A stretch of 64,000 nt of DNA from Streptomyces albus subsp. albus (GTDB taxonomy: Bacteria; Actinomycetota; Actinomycetes; Streptomycetales; Streptomycetaceae). Below the pieces are notes generated by a model. It did not search any database, was not told the origin of the DNA, and saw only the letters and a list, made by a program, of their open reading frames with translations. The translations under genes were made by a program, and so were the position numbers. Where the stretch lies: assembly GCF_000719865.1 (NCBI RefSeq), contig NZ_JOID01000015.1, positions 256,821 to 320,820 on the forward strand, read 5' to 3'. Each line of letters starts with the position of its first letter. Position 1 is the stretch's first letter. Below, one piece after another: positions 7,494-15,628 of this stretch.

Positions 7494-9958
7494 TGGCAGG
7501 CCTCGCAGGACTCGGGGTTCTCCAGGGAGCAGGCGGCCGCGTCCTCGGCGGCCGGCCGCTCCGCCGGAACGGGGACGGGGACGGGAGCAGGGGCGGCGGG
7601 GGCGGAGGCGTCGGCCGCGTCGGCCGCGTCGGCGGAGCCCGCCGCCCGCGCGATCCGGGTGGCCGGGCGCGACCGCAGGTAGTAGGTGGTCTTGAGGCCC
7701 TTCTTCCAGGCGTAGGCGTACATCGAGCTGAGCTTGCCGATGGTCGGCGAGGCCATGAAGAGATTGAGCGACTGGCTCTGGTCGAGATACGGCGTGCGGG
7801 CCGCGGCCATGTCGATCAGCGCCCGCTGAGGGATCTCCCAGGCGGTGCGGTAGCGGTTCCGCAGCCCGGCCGGGAGCCAGTCCAGCCCCTGCACGGAGCC
7901 GCCCGCCTCGCGCAGCGCCTCGCGGGTCCGCGCGTCCCAGCCGCCCAGCTCCTTCAACTCCTCCACCAGATAGGTGTTGACCTGCAGGAACTCCCCGGAG
8001 AGGGTCTCGCGCTTGAACAGGTTTGACACCTGCGGCTCGACGCACTCGTACACCCCGGCGATGGAGGCGATCGTGGCGGTCGGGGCGATGGCCAGCAGCA
8101 GGGAGTTGCGCAGGCCGGTGGCGGCGATCCGGGCCCGCAGCGCCTCCCACCGCTCCGGCCACCGGGGCCGGACGCCGTAGTGGTCGGGGTGCAGCACGCC
8201 GCGCGAGGCGCGGGTGGAGGACCAGGCCGGGTGCGGGCCGTGCCGTCCGGCGAGATCGCAGGAGGCCTCGTACGCCGCGAGCATGATCCGCTCGGAGATC
8301 TCGGTGGAGAGCCGGGCCGCGGCGGGGGAGTCGAAGGGCAGCCGCAGCCGGAAGAAGACGTCCTGCAGCCCCATCACCCCGAGTCCGACCGGGCGCCAGC
8401 GCCGGTTGGAGGCGGCGGCCTGCGGGGTCGGGTAGAAGTTGATGTCCACGACCCGGTCGAGGAAGGCCACGGCGGTGCGGACGGTCGCGTCCAGCCGCTC
8501 CCAGTCCATCGCCTCCGCCGCCGCGGTCTCCCCGGTGCCGGCGTCCGCCGCGACATGGGCCGCGAGATTGACCGAGCCCAGATTGCAGACGGCGGTCTCC
8601 CCGTCGTCCGTGACCTCCAGGATCTCGGTGCAGAGGTTCGAGGAATGGACGACCTTGCCGGGTTCCGCGGTCTGGTTCGCCGTCCGGTTGGCGGCGTCCT
8701 TGAACGTCATCCAGCCGTTGCCGGTCTGGGCGAGCGTGCGCATCATCCGGGCGTACAACTGCCGTGCGGGCAGCCGCCGGACGGCGAGCCCGGCCTCCTC
8801 GGCCCGGCGGTACGCCGCGTCGAACTCGGCGCCCCACAGATCCGGCAGCCCGGGCACGTCCGAGGGGGAGAAGAGCGACCACTCGGCGTCCGCCTCGACC
8901 CGGCGCATGAACTCGTCCGGGATCCAGTTGGCCAGATTGAGGTTGTGCGTGCGGCGGGCCTCCTCACCGGTGTTGTCCCGCAGCTCCAGGAATTCCTCGA
9001 CGTCGGCGTGCCAGGGCTCCAGATAGACGCAGGCCGCGCCCTTCCGCCGGCCGCCCTGGTTGACGGCGGCGACGGAGGAGTCGAGGGTCCGCAGGAAGGG
9101 GACGATCCCGCCGGAGTGGCCGTTGGTGCCGCGGATCAGGGCGCCCCGGGAGCGGACCCGGCTGAACGGCAGGCCGATGCCGCCCGCGTGCTTGGAGAGC
9201 CGCGCGACCTGGTGGTAGCGCTCGTAGAGGGAGTCCAGCTCGTCGAGCGGCGAGTCCAGCAGATAGCAGGAGGACATCTGCGGGTGCCGGGTACCGGAGT
9301 TGAAGAGGGTGGGGGAGCTGGGGAGGTAGTCCAGCCGGCTCATCAGCCGGTAGAGCGAGGCGACCTCGTCCACCGCCCCGGGCGAGTCGTCCGCGGCCAG
9401 CCCGCAGGCCACCCGGAGCAGGAAGTGCTGCGGTGTCTCGATGACGTGACGGGTCGTCGGATGTCGCAGCAGATAGCGGCTGTACAGGGTCCGCAGTCCG
9501 AAGTAGCCGAAGCGGTCGTCGGCGCCGTCGGCGAGCGACATCTCCACGAGGGTGTCCAGCCGCACCGCGTGCTCCCGTACGAAGGCGGCGGTGCGGTCGG
9601 CGATCAGGCCCTCCCGGTGGCCGGCCGCGACCGAGGCCGGGAAGGAGACCGCGCCCTGGCCGGCCGCCTCCTCCGCGATGGCGCGGGTGAGGAGCCGGGC
9701 CGCCAGCCGGGAGTACACCGGGTCCTCCGAGATCAGCCCGGCCGCCGCCTCCGTCGCCAGCTCGCGCAACGCGGCCTCGTCCGCCCCGGGTTCGCGGCCG
9801 CGGAGTGCGGCGGCGGCCACCCGGCCCGGGTCGGCGGCGGGCAGATCGGCCGTCAGCCCGGTCAGGAGGCGCAGCAGCGCGGTACCGGGGGCGTCCCGGC
9901 CGGCGGCCGCTGTTCCTCCGCTGTCGGCTGATGCGGGATCGGCGGGCGCGATGGTCAC
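7490..9958 (-). CDS. nrdA: Class Ia ribonucleotide reductase, large (catalytic) subunit
   Basis: 822 aa. Reduces ribonucleoside diphosphates using the radical delivered by NrdB. Active-site cysteines are visible in MSSCYLLDSPLD, NLCTEILEV (the N-X-C-X-E triad) and AVCNLGSVNL. The C-terminal tail ends CSLENPESCEACQ, supplying the cysteines re-reduced by thioredoxin. The first ~90 residues are Ala/Leu-rich and do not look like a canonical ATP-cone, so activity-site allostery may be absent or altered. A low-complexity Ala/Pro stretch lies before the tail. GTG at 9958 is chosen over an upstream GTG because GGGAGAG lies just before it and the preceding 270 bases form a riboswitch leader. The leader implies control by B12 and NrdR. 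Confidence 0.95.
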   Translation of the reverse strand: MTIAPADPASADSGGTAAAGRDAPGTALLRLLTGLTADLPAADPGRVAAAALRGREPGADEAALRELATEAAAGLISEDPVYSRLAARLLTRAIAEEAAGQGAVSFPASVAAGHREGLIADRTAAFVREHAVRLDTLVEMSLADGADDRFGYFGLRTLYSRYLLRHPTTRHVIETPQHFLLRVACGLAADDSPGAVDEVASLYRLMSRLDYLPSSPTLFNSGTRHPQMSSCYLLDSPLDELDSLYERYHQVARLSKHAGGIGLPFSRVRSRGALIRGTNGHSGGIVPFLRTLDSSVAAVNQGGRRKGAACVYLEPWHADVEEFLELRDNTGEEARRTHNLNLANWIPDEFMRRVEADAEWSLFSPSDVPGLPDLWGAEFDAAYRRAEEAGLAVRRLPARQLYARMMRTLAQTGNGWMTFKDAANRTANQTAEPGKVVHSSNLCTEILEVTDDGETAVCNLGSVNLAAHVAADAGTGETAAAEAMDWERLDATVRTAVAFLDRVVDINFYPTPQAAASNRRWRPVGLGVMGLQDVFFRLRLPFDSPAAARLSTEISERIMLAAYEASCDLAGRHGPHPAWSSTRASRGVLHPDHYGVRPRWPERWEALRARIAATGLRNSLLLAIAPTATIASIAGVYECVEPQVSNLFKRETLSGEFLQVNTYLVEELKELGGWDARTREALREAGGSVQGLDWLPAGLRNRYRTAWEIPQRALIDMAAARTPYLDQSQSLNLFMASPTIGKLSSMYAYAWKKGLKTTYYLRSRPATRIARAAGSADAADAADASAPAAPAPVPVPVPAERPAAEDAAACSLENPESCEACQ

Positions 9959-10089
9959 GTAAAGCTCTCCCTCGCTCGGCGGGGGCCGCGGGACGGAGCG
10001 CGGGGCGTGCGCGGCCGTGTCCGCCCGAGGGGGCGTGACACCGCGCGACGTCCACCGGCCCAATCCCCGGAGCCCGGACGGAATCGACG

Positions 10090-10107
10090 CCGGCTCGGTC
10101 GAGCCGG
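10090..10107 (-). promoter_or_regulatory. Hairpin in nrdA leader, possible riboswitch expression platform
   Basis: Perfect 8-bp arms around two bases (CCGGCTCG-AC-CGAGCCGG on the coding strand) lie just downstream of the B12 box. It could terminate transcription or mask translation when ligand binds. Its role is inferred from position only. Confidence 0.5.
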
Positions 10108-10215
10108 ACGCGGCCGACGGCAGGCGCTCGGACTCGAAGGCAGGCGAAAGCCGCCCTCACACCGTTGCGGGACAGTTCAGGATTCGCACCGGATTCCCCT
10201 GGCGCGTCAGCGAGC
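10107..10215 (-). promoter_or_regulatory. Cobalamin (coenzyme B12) riboswitch upstream of nrdAB
   Basis: On the coding (minus) strand the leader reads GGGGAATCCGGTGCGAATCC, then CTGTCCCGCAACGGTG, then the B12 box GAGTCCGAGCGCCTGCCG (plus-strand 10118-10135). These are the three hallmark blocks of adenosylcobalamin riboswitches in the right order. A B12 riboswitch controlling nrdABS has been described in S. coelicolor: B12 shuts off this class Ia enzyme when the B12-dependent class II enzyme can work. Edges are approximate. Confidence 0.92.
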
Positions 10216-10218
10216 ATG

Positions 10219-10265
10219 AGCATACATCTTGTGCCGCATTCCGCGAGCGCCACTAGATGTTGTGT
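10219..10265 (-). promoter_or_regulatory. Tandem NrdR boxes at the nrdAB promoter
   Basis: Two imperfect 16-bp palindromes, ACACAACATCTAGTGG (plus-strand 10250-10265) and GCACAAGATGTATGCT (10219-10234), are 31 bp apart, i.e. three helical turns. Sequence and spacing match NrdR repressor sites in Streptomyces nrd promoters. TATGCT inside the second box could be the -10, giving a leader of about 270 bases that contains the riboswitch. Confidence 0.85.
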
Positions 10266-10430
10266 ATCCGGGGGTGCGGGGGCGCTTTGCAGGGGAACAT
10301 GGCCGGAGTCGCCTCCGAGGCGTGCGGGGAGCGGGCACCGGGCCGTCGGAGCGGGTGTGCGTTCCCCTTCGTGATTCCGGAAAAGTCTCGTCCACCGGAC
10401 CGGCGGCGGCCGGGTCCTCCCCGGGGACGC

Positions 10431-10461
10431 CGATGGCCCCGGCGCGGGGCCGGGGCCATCG
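10431..10461 (-). terminator. Terminator after cstA-ybdD
   Basis: A 13-bp stem (CGATGGCCCCGGC at 10431-10443, GCCGGGGCCATCG at 10449-10461) with a 5-base loop lies 38 bases beyond the ybdD stop. The interval 10266-10430, between it and the nrdR boxes, shows no coding frame. Confidence 0.8.
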
Positions 10462-10498
10462 GGTCGTTCGGGCGGTACTGCCGGAGCGGGAGCCGGCG

Positions 10499-10705
10499 TC
10501 AGCAGCAGCGGAAGCCCTCGCGGGGGTCGGCCTCACGGCCGTCCACGCGCTGCCGCTCGAACTCGCGGCGGCTCAGCACCTCCGCCCGCGGATCGCACTT
10601 CCGTGCGTGGGCGACGTACCGGTCGTAGGTCGCCTCTCCGGTCGCCTCCCGCCAGAGGAAGCGGATCCTGGCGGCCTTCTCCTTCAGCGCGGGGCTCATG
10701 CTCAT
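10499..10705 (-). CDS. YbdD/YjiX family small protein
   Basis: 68 aa. A small conserved protein nearly always encoded immediately after a CstA-family transporter, as here, where its ATG overlaps the cstA stop by four bases. The family pattern is visible: YDRYVAHARKCDPRAEVLSRREFERQR. No membrane segment. Molecular role unproven; linkage implies an accessory function in peptide or pyruvate uptake. The C-terminal FRCC is notable for two adjacent cysteines. Confidence 0.88.
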   Translation of the reverse strand: MSMSPALKEKAARIRFLWREATGEATYDRYVAHARKCDPRAEVLSRREFERQRVDGREADPREGFRCC

Positions 10706-12909
10706 GAGGAACTCCCCGTGCCGGTGCTCTCCTTACCGTCCGCGCCGGCTCCGGCCGTGACGAGCTCGGCCTTCTCCTCCTTGGTGGGCCACAGGCCGGC
10801 CGGAGCGACGAGCTTCGACTCCACGTGGGGGACCTCCTCCAGCTTGGTCGCCGCGGGGTTGCGGATCGCCTTGACGCATACCCGCCCCGCGTCGATGAGC
10901 ACCACGATGACCAGGACGAGGAAGAGGATGGAGAGGACGCCGTCCACCGTCGCGTTGGTGACGACGGTGTGCATGTCGCCCATGTCCTTCGCGGGCGGCA
11001 GCACCTTGCCGTCCTCGATGGCGGCCTGGTAGACGGAGCGCTGCTCGAAGAAGCCGATCTTCGGGTCGTCCGAGAAGATCTTCTGGTAGCTGGCGGTGAA
11101 GGTGACCGCGACGTCCCAGGCCAGCGGGACGGCCGTGACCCAGGCCCACTTGAGCCGCCCGGACTTGATGAGCAGCGTGGTGGCGACGGTCAGCGCGACG
11201 GCCGCCAGCAGCTGGTTGGCGATACCGAACAGCGGGAAGAGCTGGTAGATGCCGCCCAGCGGGTCGTGGACGCCGACCCAGAGGAAGTAGCCCCAGGCGC
11301 CGACGACGACCGCGCTCGCGATCCACGCGCCCGGCTTCCAGCTGACGTCCCGGAAGGGCTTGTAGACGTTGCCCAGCATGTCCTGGAGCATGAACCGGCC
11401 GACGCGGGTACCGGCGTCCACCGTGGTGAGGATGAAGAGCGCCTCGAACATGATGGCGAAGTGGTACCAGAAGGCCTTCATCCCGGCCCCGCCGAAGACC
11501 GCGGAGAAGATCTCCGCCATGCCGACGGCCAGCGTCGGGGCGCCGCCGGTCCGCGACAGCAGGGACTCCTCCTCGACCGCCGCGGCGGCCGCGGTCAGAT
11601 CGCTGGGGGAGATGGTGTAGCCGAGGTTCGCGACCGCCTCGGAGGCGGACTGCACCGAGTCGCCGAGCAGGCCCGCCGGCGAGTTCATCGCGAAGTACAG
11701 ACCGGGGTCGATGATGGAGGCGGCCACCAGCGCCATGATCGCCACGAAGGACTCCATCAGCATGGAGCCGTAGCCGATCATGCGGACCTGGGTCTCCTTC
11801 TGGATCATCTTCGGGGTGGTGCCCGAGGAGACCAGGGCGTGGAAGCCGGAGAGCGCGCCGCAGGCGATGGTGATGAAGACGAACGGGAAGAGCGAGCCGG
11901 CGAAGACCGGCCCGGCGCCCGAGCTCGCGAACTCCGTGACCGCGTCCATCTTCATGTTCGGCAGGGCGAACGCGACGCCCAGGGCCAGCAGGACGATCGT
12001 GCCGATCTTCATGAAGGTCGACAGGTAGTCACGCGGGGCCAGCAGCATCCACACCGGCAGGACCGAGGCGAAGAAGCCGTAGACCACGAGCCAGATCACC
12101 AGGGTGCCGGGCTGCAGGGTGAAGGTCTCCGCCCAGGAGGAGTCGGCGACCCAGCTGCCGGAGACGATCGCGAGCAGCAGCAGCGCCACACCGATGAGCG
12201 ACACCTCGGTCACCCGGCCCGGGCGCAGCACCCGCAGGTAGAAGCCCATGAAGAAAGCGATCGGGATCGTCATCGCGATGGAGAAGGTGCCCCACGGCGA
12301 GTGCGCCAGGGCGTTGACGACGACGAGCGCCAGCACCGCCAGCAGAATGATCATGATGGCGAAGATGGCGATGAGAGCCGCGGCGCCGCCGAACGGGCCG
12401 ATCTCCTCACGGGCCATCTGCCCCAGCGATTTGCCGTCCCGGCGCATGGAGAAGAAGAGCGTCACCATGTCCTGGACCGCGCCGGCGAAGATCACGCCGA
12501 CGATGATCCAGATGGTGCCGGGGAGGTAGCCCATCTGCGCGGCCAGCACGGGGCCGACCAGCGGGCCGGCGCCGGCGATGGCGGCGAAGTGGTGACCGAG
12601 CAGCACGCGCCGGTCGGTGGGGTGGAAGTCAACACCGTTGTCGAGCCGCTCCGCCGGGGTGGCCCGGGTCTTGTCGGCCTTCAGCACGCGGTTGGCGATG
12701 AACCGGGAGTAGAAGCGGTAGGCGATGGCGTAGGAACCGAGAGCGGCGGCGACCATCCAGGCGGCCGACACCTCCTCGCCGCGCGAGAGGGCGAGTACGG
12801 CCCAGCCTGCCGCGCCGACGAGGGCCACGGCAGCCCAGATCGCGATCGATTTGGGGGGCATCCCGCGCTTCGCGGTGGTGGGTGGGGCTGCCGATTCTGA
12901 CTCGGGCAT
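10702..12909 (-). CDS. cstA: CstA/BtsT-type carbon-starvation transporter
   Basis: 735 aa integral membrane protein with more than a dozen hydrophobic segments. The CstA family imports pyruvate and/or peptides by proton symport when carbon is short. Signature stretches are present: RLDNGVDFHPTDRRVLLGHHFAAIAGAGPLVGPVLAAQMGYLPGTIWI near residues 85-135, GALSGFHALVSSGTTPKMI, and AIMFEALFILTTVDAGTRVGRF. Substrate (pyruvate versus peptide) cannot be decided from sequence. ATG at 12909 is preceded by ACGGAG. Forms an operon with ybdD. Confidence 0.93.
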   Translation of the reverse strand: MPESESAAPPTTAKRGMPPKSIAIWAAVALVGAAGWAVLALSRGEEVSAAWMVAAALGSYAIAYRFYSRFIANRVLKADKTRATPAERLDNGVDFHPTDRRVLLGHHFAAIAGAGPLVGPVLAAQMGYLPGTIWIIVGVIFAGAVQDMVTLFFSMRRDGKSLGQMAREEIGPFGGAAALIAIFAIMIILLAVLALVVVNALAHSPWGTFSIAMTIPIAFFMGFYLRVLRPGRVTEVSLIGVALLLLAIVSGSWVADSSWAETFTLQPGTLVIWLVVYGFFASVLPVWMLLAPRDYLSTFMKIGTIVLLALGVAFALPNMKMDAVTEFASSGAGPVFAGSLFPFVFITIACGALSGFHALVSSGTTPKMIQKETQVRMIGYGSMLMESFVAIMALVAASIIDPGLYFAMNSPAGLLGDSVQSASEAVANLGYTISPSDLTAAAAAVEEESLLSRTGGAPTLAVGMAEIFSAVFGGAGMKAFWYHFAIMFEALFILTTVDAGTRVGRFMLQDMLGNVYKPFRDVSWKPGAWIASAVVVGAWGYFLWVGVHDPLGGIYQLFPLFGIANQLLAAVALTVATTLLIKSGRLKWAWVTAVPLAWDVAVTFTASYQKIFSDDPKIGFFEQRSVYQAAIEDGKVLPPAKDMGDMHTVVTNATVDGVLSILFLVLVIVVLIDAGRVCVKAIRNPAATKLEEVPHVESKLVAPAGLWPTKEEKAELVTAGAGADGKESTGTGSSS

Positions 12910-12960
12910 GGGAGCGTCTCCGTTTTTTCCGGGAAGGATCTCCTGCGTAACGCGCAGGGA

Positions 12961-12990
12961 AATCTAGGGCAGCGCGCGGCCAATGTTCAC
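12961..12990 (-). promoter_or_regulatory. Candidate promoter for cstA
   Basis: On the minus strand GTGAAC (12990-12985) and TAGATT (12966-12961) are 18 bases apart, 52 bases before the cstA start. They resemble a vegetative -35/-10 pair. Prediction by eye only. Confidence 0.4.
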
Positions 12991-13130
12991 TACGCCTGCA
13001 TACCGGTACGGACACGTTGTGGAAACCAGAGTCCGGTAGGTGGAATGGACCATTACCCTCCGCCCCACCCCGCGGACCCGCGAAAAGCCCGTGAAACCGG
13101 GGCTCGCGGTAGGCGCGGACCTCGGCCGTC

Positions 13131-13928
13131 TCAGATCTTGGGACGCTGGAGGCGGGCGACGAACTTGTAACGGTCCCCCCGGTAGACCGAGCGCACCCAC
13201 TCCACCGGAGCGCCCTTCGCGTCGAAGGAGTGCCGGGAGAGCATCAGCATGGGCAGCCCGACGTCCGTCCCCAGCAGCCCCGCCTCCCGGGGGCTGGCGA
13301 GCGAGGTCTCGATCGTCTCCTCGGCCTCGGCCGGGCGCACTCCGTAGACCTCGGCCAGCGCGGTGTACAGGGAGGTGTACTTCACCAGGCTGCGGCGCAG
13401 CGCCGGGAAGCGCTTGGCCGACAGATGCGTGGTCTCGATGGCCATCGGCTCGCCGCTGGCCAGCCGGAGCCGTTCGATCCGCAGCACCCGGTCCCCGGTG
13501 ACGATGTCGAGCAGCCCGGCGAGCCGGTCGTCGGCGGTCACGTAGCCGATGTCGAGGAGTTGCGAGGCCGGCTCCAGGCCCTGGGCCCGCATGTCCTCGG
13601 TGTACGAGGTGAGCTGCAGGGCCTGCGAGACCTTGGGCTTGGCGACGAAGGTGCCCTTGCCCTGGATGCGCTCCAGCCGGCCCTCGACGACGAGCTCCTG
13701 GAGGGCCTGGCGCACGGTGGTGCGCGAGGTGTCGAACTCGGTGGCGAGCGTGCGCTCCGGGGGGACCGGGCTGCCCGGGGGGAGGGTCTCGGTCATCTCC
13801 AGCAAGTGGCGCTTGAGCCGGTAGTACTTCGGCACCCGGGCGGGGCGCCCGGCGCCCGGCGTGCCGTTCCCGGCGCCCCCGTCGGTCTCCATCGTCAGCC
13901 TTCCCGACTCCTGGCCTGCTGCCGTCAC
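13131..13928 (-). CDS. dasR: DasR, GntR/HutC-family regulator of N-acetylglucosamine use
   Basis: 265 aa. The N-terminal winged helix ([64 protein letters not shown]) and the C-terminal HutC/UTRA effector domain match S. coelicolor DasR almost residue for residue over ~230 aa, as I recall that sequence. DasR is a global repressor released by glucosamine-6-phosphate that controls chitin/GlcNAc uptake and development. GTG at 13928 is preferred because GGAGGAG lies just upstream; an ATG at 13892 is an alternative. The dasABC transporter genes, next to dasR in S. coelicolor, are not here; the neighbour is a divergent SIS-domain isomerase. Confidence 0.93.
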   Translation of the reverse strand: MTAAGQESGRLTMETDGGAGNGTPGAGRPARVPKYYRLKRHLLEMTETLPPGSPVPPERTLATEFDTSRTTVRQALQELVVEGRLERIQGKGTFVAKPKVSQALQLTSYTEDMRAQGLEPASQLLDIGYVTADDRLAGLLDIVTGDRVLRIERLRLASGEPMAIETTHLSAKRFPALRRSLVKYTSLYTALAEVYGVRPAEAEETIETSLASPREAGLLGTDVGLPMLMLSRHSFDAKGAPVEWVRSVYRGDRYKFVARLQRPKI

Positions 13929-14095
13929 CGGCTCCTCCGTACGTAGGGCTCACATCGTGGCACGGTCCGGCGTGCATGGTGCGCTGCCCCTGTGCGGCCG
14001 GAAGACGCCGGGCCCGGGTTCTCCGGGAGCCGACAGCCCTCCTTATACACCCTGGGATCTCCACGGGCGTCCGGACCGGCGGCGGAGCCGGGAGT

Positions 14096-14111
14096 ATTGG
14101 TCTAAACCAAA
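14096..14111. promoter_or_regulatory. DasR-responsive element (dre)
   Basis: ATTGGTCTAAACCAAA, with a TTGGT..ACCAA inverted repeat, closely fits the dre consensus (ACTGGTCTAGACCACT). It lies between divergent dasR and the SIS-domain gene, ~104 bases before the latter's ATG and ~168 before dasR. Likely represses the isomerase gene and possibly dasR itself. Confidence 0.85.
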
Positions 14112-14214
14112 CGAGGGTACCCTGATCGCGTCCGGCCCCGTGCCGGAGCGGCCGTTCGCGGAGCACCGCGGCCGGTATCCCCGAAAGGCCCCAGAGCTAC
14201 GGGAGGCACCCCGC

Positions 14215-15285
14215 ATGTCCGCCACGCAGCCGCTCCGGTACGGCGAACAGCCGGGCCGTGTCATGGCCGGCGAGATCGCCGAACAGCCCGCCGTCCTGGC
14301 CCGGATCCTCGACGAGGGCGCGGCCGCGATCCGCGAGACGGCCCGCCGGGTCGCCGCACGCGGGCCGCGTTTCGCGCTCCTCACCGCCCGGGGCACCTCC
14401 GACAACGCCGCCCTCTACGCCAAGTACCTGCTGGAGATCCGCCGGGGCATGCCCTGCGGGCTCACCTCGATGTCCACGACCACGGCCTACGGAGCCCGGC
14501 CCGATCTCCGGGACGTCCTGGTGATCGCCGTCAGCCAGTCGGGCGGCTCACCCGATCTGGTGGCGTCCACGGAGGCCGCTCGTGCGGGTGGCGCGGTCAC
14601 CGTGGCGGTGACCAACAACCCCGGCTCCCCCCTCGCCGCGGTGGCGGAGTTCCACATCGACATCCTCGCGGGGGCGGAGAAGGCCCTCCCGGCGACGAAG
14701 ACCTACACCGCCGAACTGCTGGCCCTCTACCTCTTCACCGAGGGCCTGGCCGGCGCGGACGGCGCGGCGGCCGGGGTGCTGCCGGGGCTGGCCCGGCAGA
14801 TCCTGGACCGTGCCCCGGAGGTCCGGACGCTGGCCGGCCGGTACCGCTTCGCGGAGCGCATGGTGCTCACCTCCCGCGGCTACGGCTATCCGACCGCCAA
14901 GGAGGCCGCCCTCAAGCTCATGGAGACCAGCTACATCCCCGCGCTCTCCTACTCCGGCGCCGATCTGCTGCACGGGCCGCTGGCCATGGTCGACAACGTC
15001 TCGCCGGTGATCGCGATCGTGCCGGAGGGCCGGGGCGGCGAGGCGCTGCGGCCGGTGCTGGACCGGCTCCGGGACCGGGGCGCCGATCTCGTCGTCATCG
15101 GCAGCCGGGAGCAGGTGGAGTCCGCGTCCGCGGGCTTCGCCCTGCCGACCGCGGGCGTCGCCGAGGAGGTGCAGCCGGTGCTGGAGATCCTGCCGCTGCA
15201 GATGCTCGCCCGCGAGGTGACGATCGCCCGCGGCCAGGACCCGGACGCGCCGCGCGCGCTGGCGAAGGTCACCGAGACCCGCTGA
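14215..15285 (+). CDS. SIS-domain sugar isomerase/deaminase, GlmS C-terminal-like
   Basis: 356 aa. Two tandem SIS (phosphosugar-binding) domains, ~45-180 and ~215-345, like the isomerase half of GlmS but without the glutaminase domain. Signature residues are present: LTARGTSDNAA, AVSQSGGSPD, TSRGYGYPTAKEAALKLMET and HGPLAMVD. Such proteins act as glucosamine-6-phosphate deaminases (NagB-II type) or related aldose-ketose isomerases. The dre-like site upstream and divergence from dasR fit a role in amino-sugar catabolism. ATG at 14215 follows GGGAGG at 14201-14206. Exact substrate is inferred. Confidence 0.85.
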   Translation: MSATQPLRYGEQPGRVMAGEIAEQPAVLARILDEGAAAIRETARRVAARGPRFALLTARGTSDNAALYAKYLLEIRRGMPCGLTSMSTTTAYGARPDLRDVLVIAVSQSGGSPDLVASTEAARAGGAVTVAVTNNPGSPLAAVAEFHIDILAGAEKALPATKTYTAELLALYLFTEGLAGADGAAAGVLPGLARQILDRAPEVRTLAGRYRFAERMVLTSRGYGYPTAKEAALKLMETSYIPALSYSGADLLHGPLAMVDNVSPVIAIVPEGRGGEALRPVLDRLRDRGADLVVIGSREQVESASAGFALPTAGVAEEVQPVLEILPLQMLAREVTIARGQDPDAPRALAKVTETR

Positions 15286-15628
15286 GGAGGCCGGGGACCG
15301 GGTGGGGCGGCGGACCGGTCCCGGAAAGACCCGCGGGCCGCGGCGCCGGGACAGGACCCTCAACCTGTCCGGCACCGCAGCCCGGAGCTGTACCGGCCGG
15401 TGGTTCCACGGGGTGTGCGGTCCCCCGCGGCCGTTTCCGGCCGACCGGAGACCCGGACGCGGTCAGGGCAGTGAGCGCCCCGGGTCTCGTATCCACCCTC
15501 CCCGTGCGGGAGGGCGGAGGCTGTGTTCGATCATCGTTCGACTGTCCGCGCCGGTCCCATTGTGGACCGGACCTCCGGCGGCTGTCCAAGCCCGCAGGTC
15601 CGGAAGCCCTCCGGGTAGGCTCGCGCGT
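15286..15628. other. Intergenic with hairpins, upstream of sensor kinase
   Basis: About 340 bases without a coding frame. Contains the hairpin CCCTCCC-CGTGC-GGGAGGG at 15496-15514, a candidate terminator for the SIS gene, and a smaller GGTCC..GGACC repeat near 15561. TAGGCT at 15616-15621, seven bases before the next GTG, looks like a -10 for a leaderless transcript. Confidence 0.5.
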
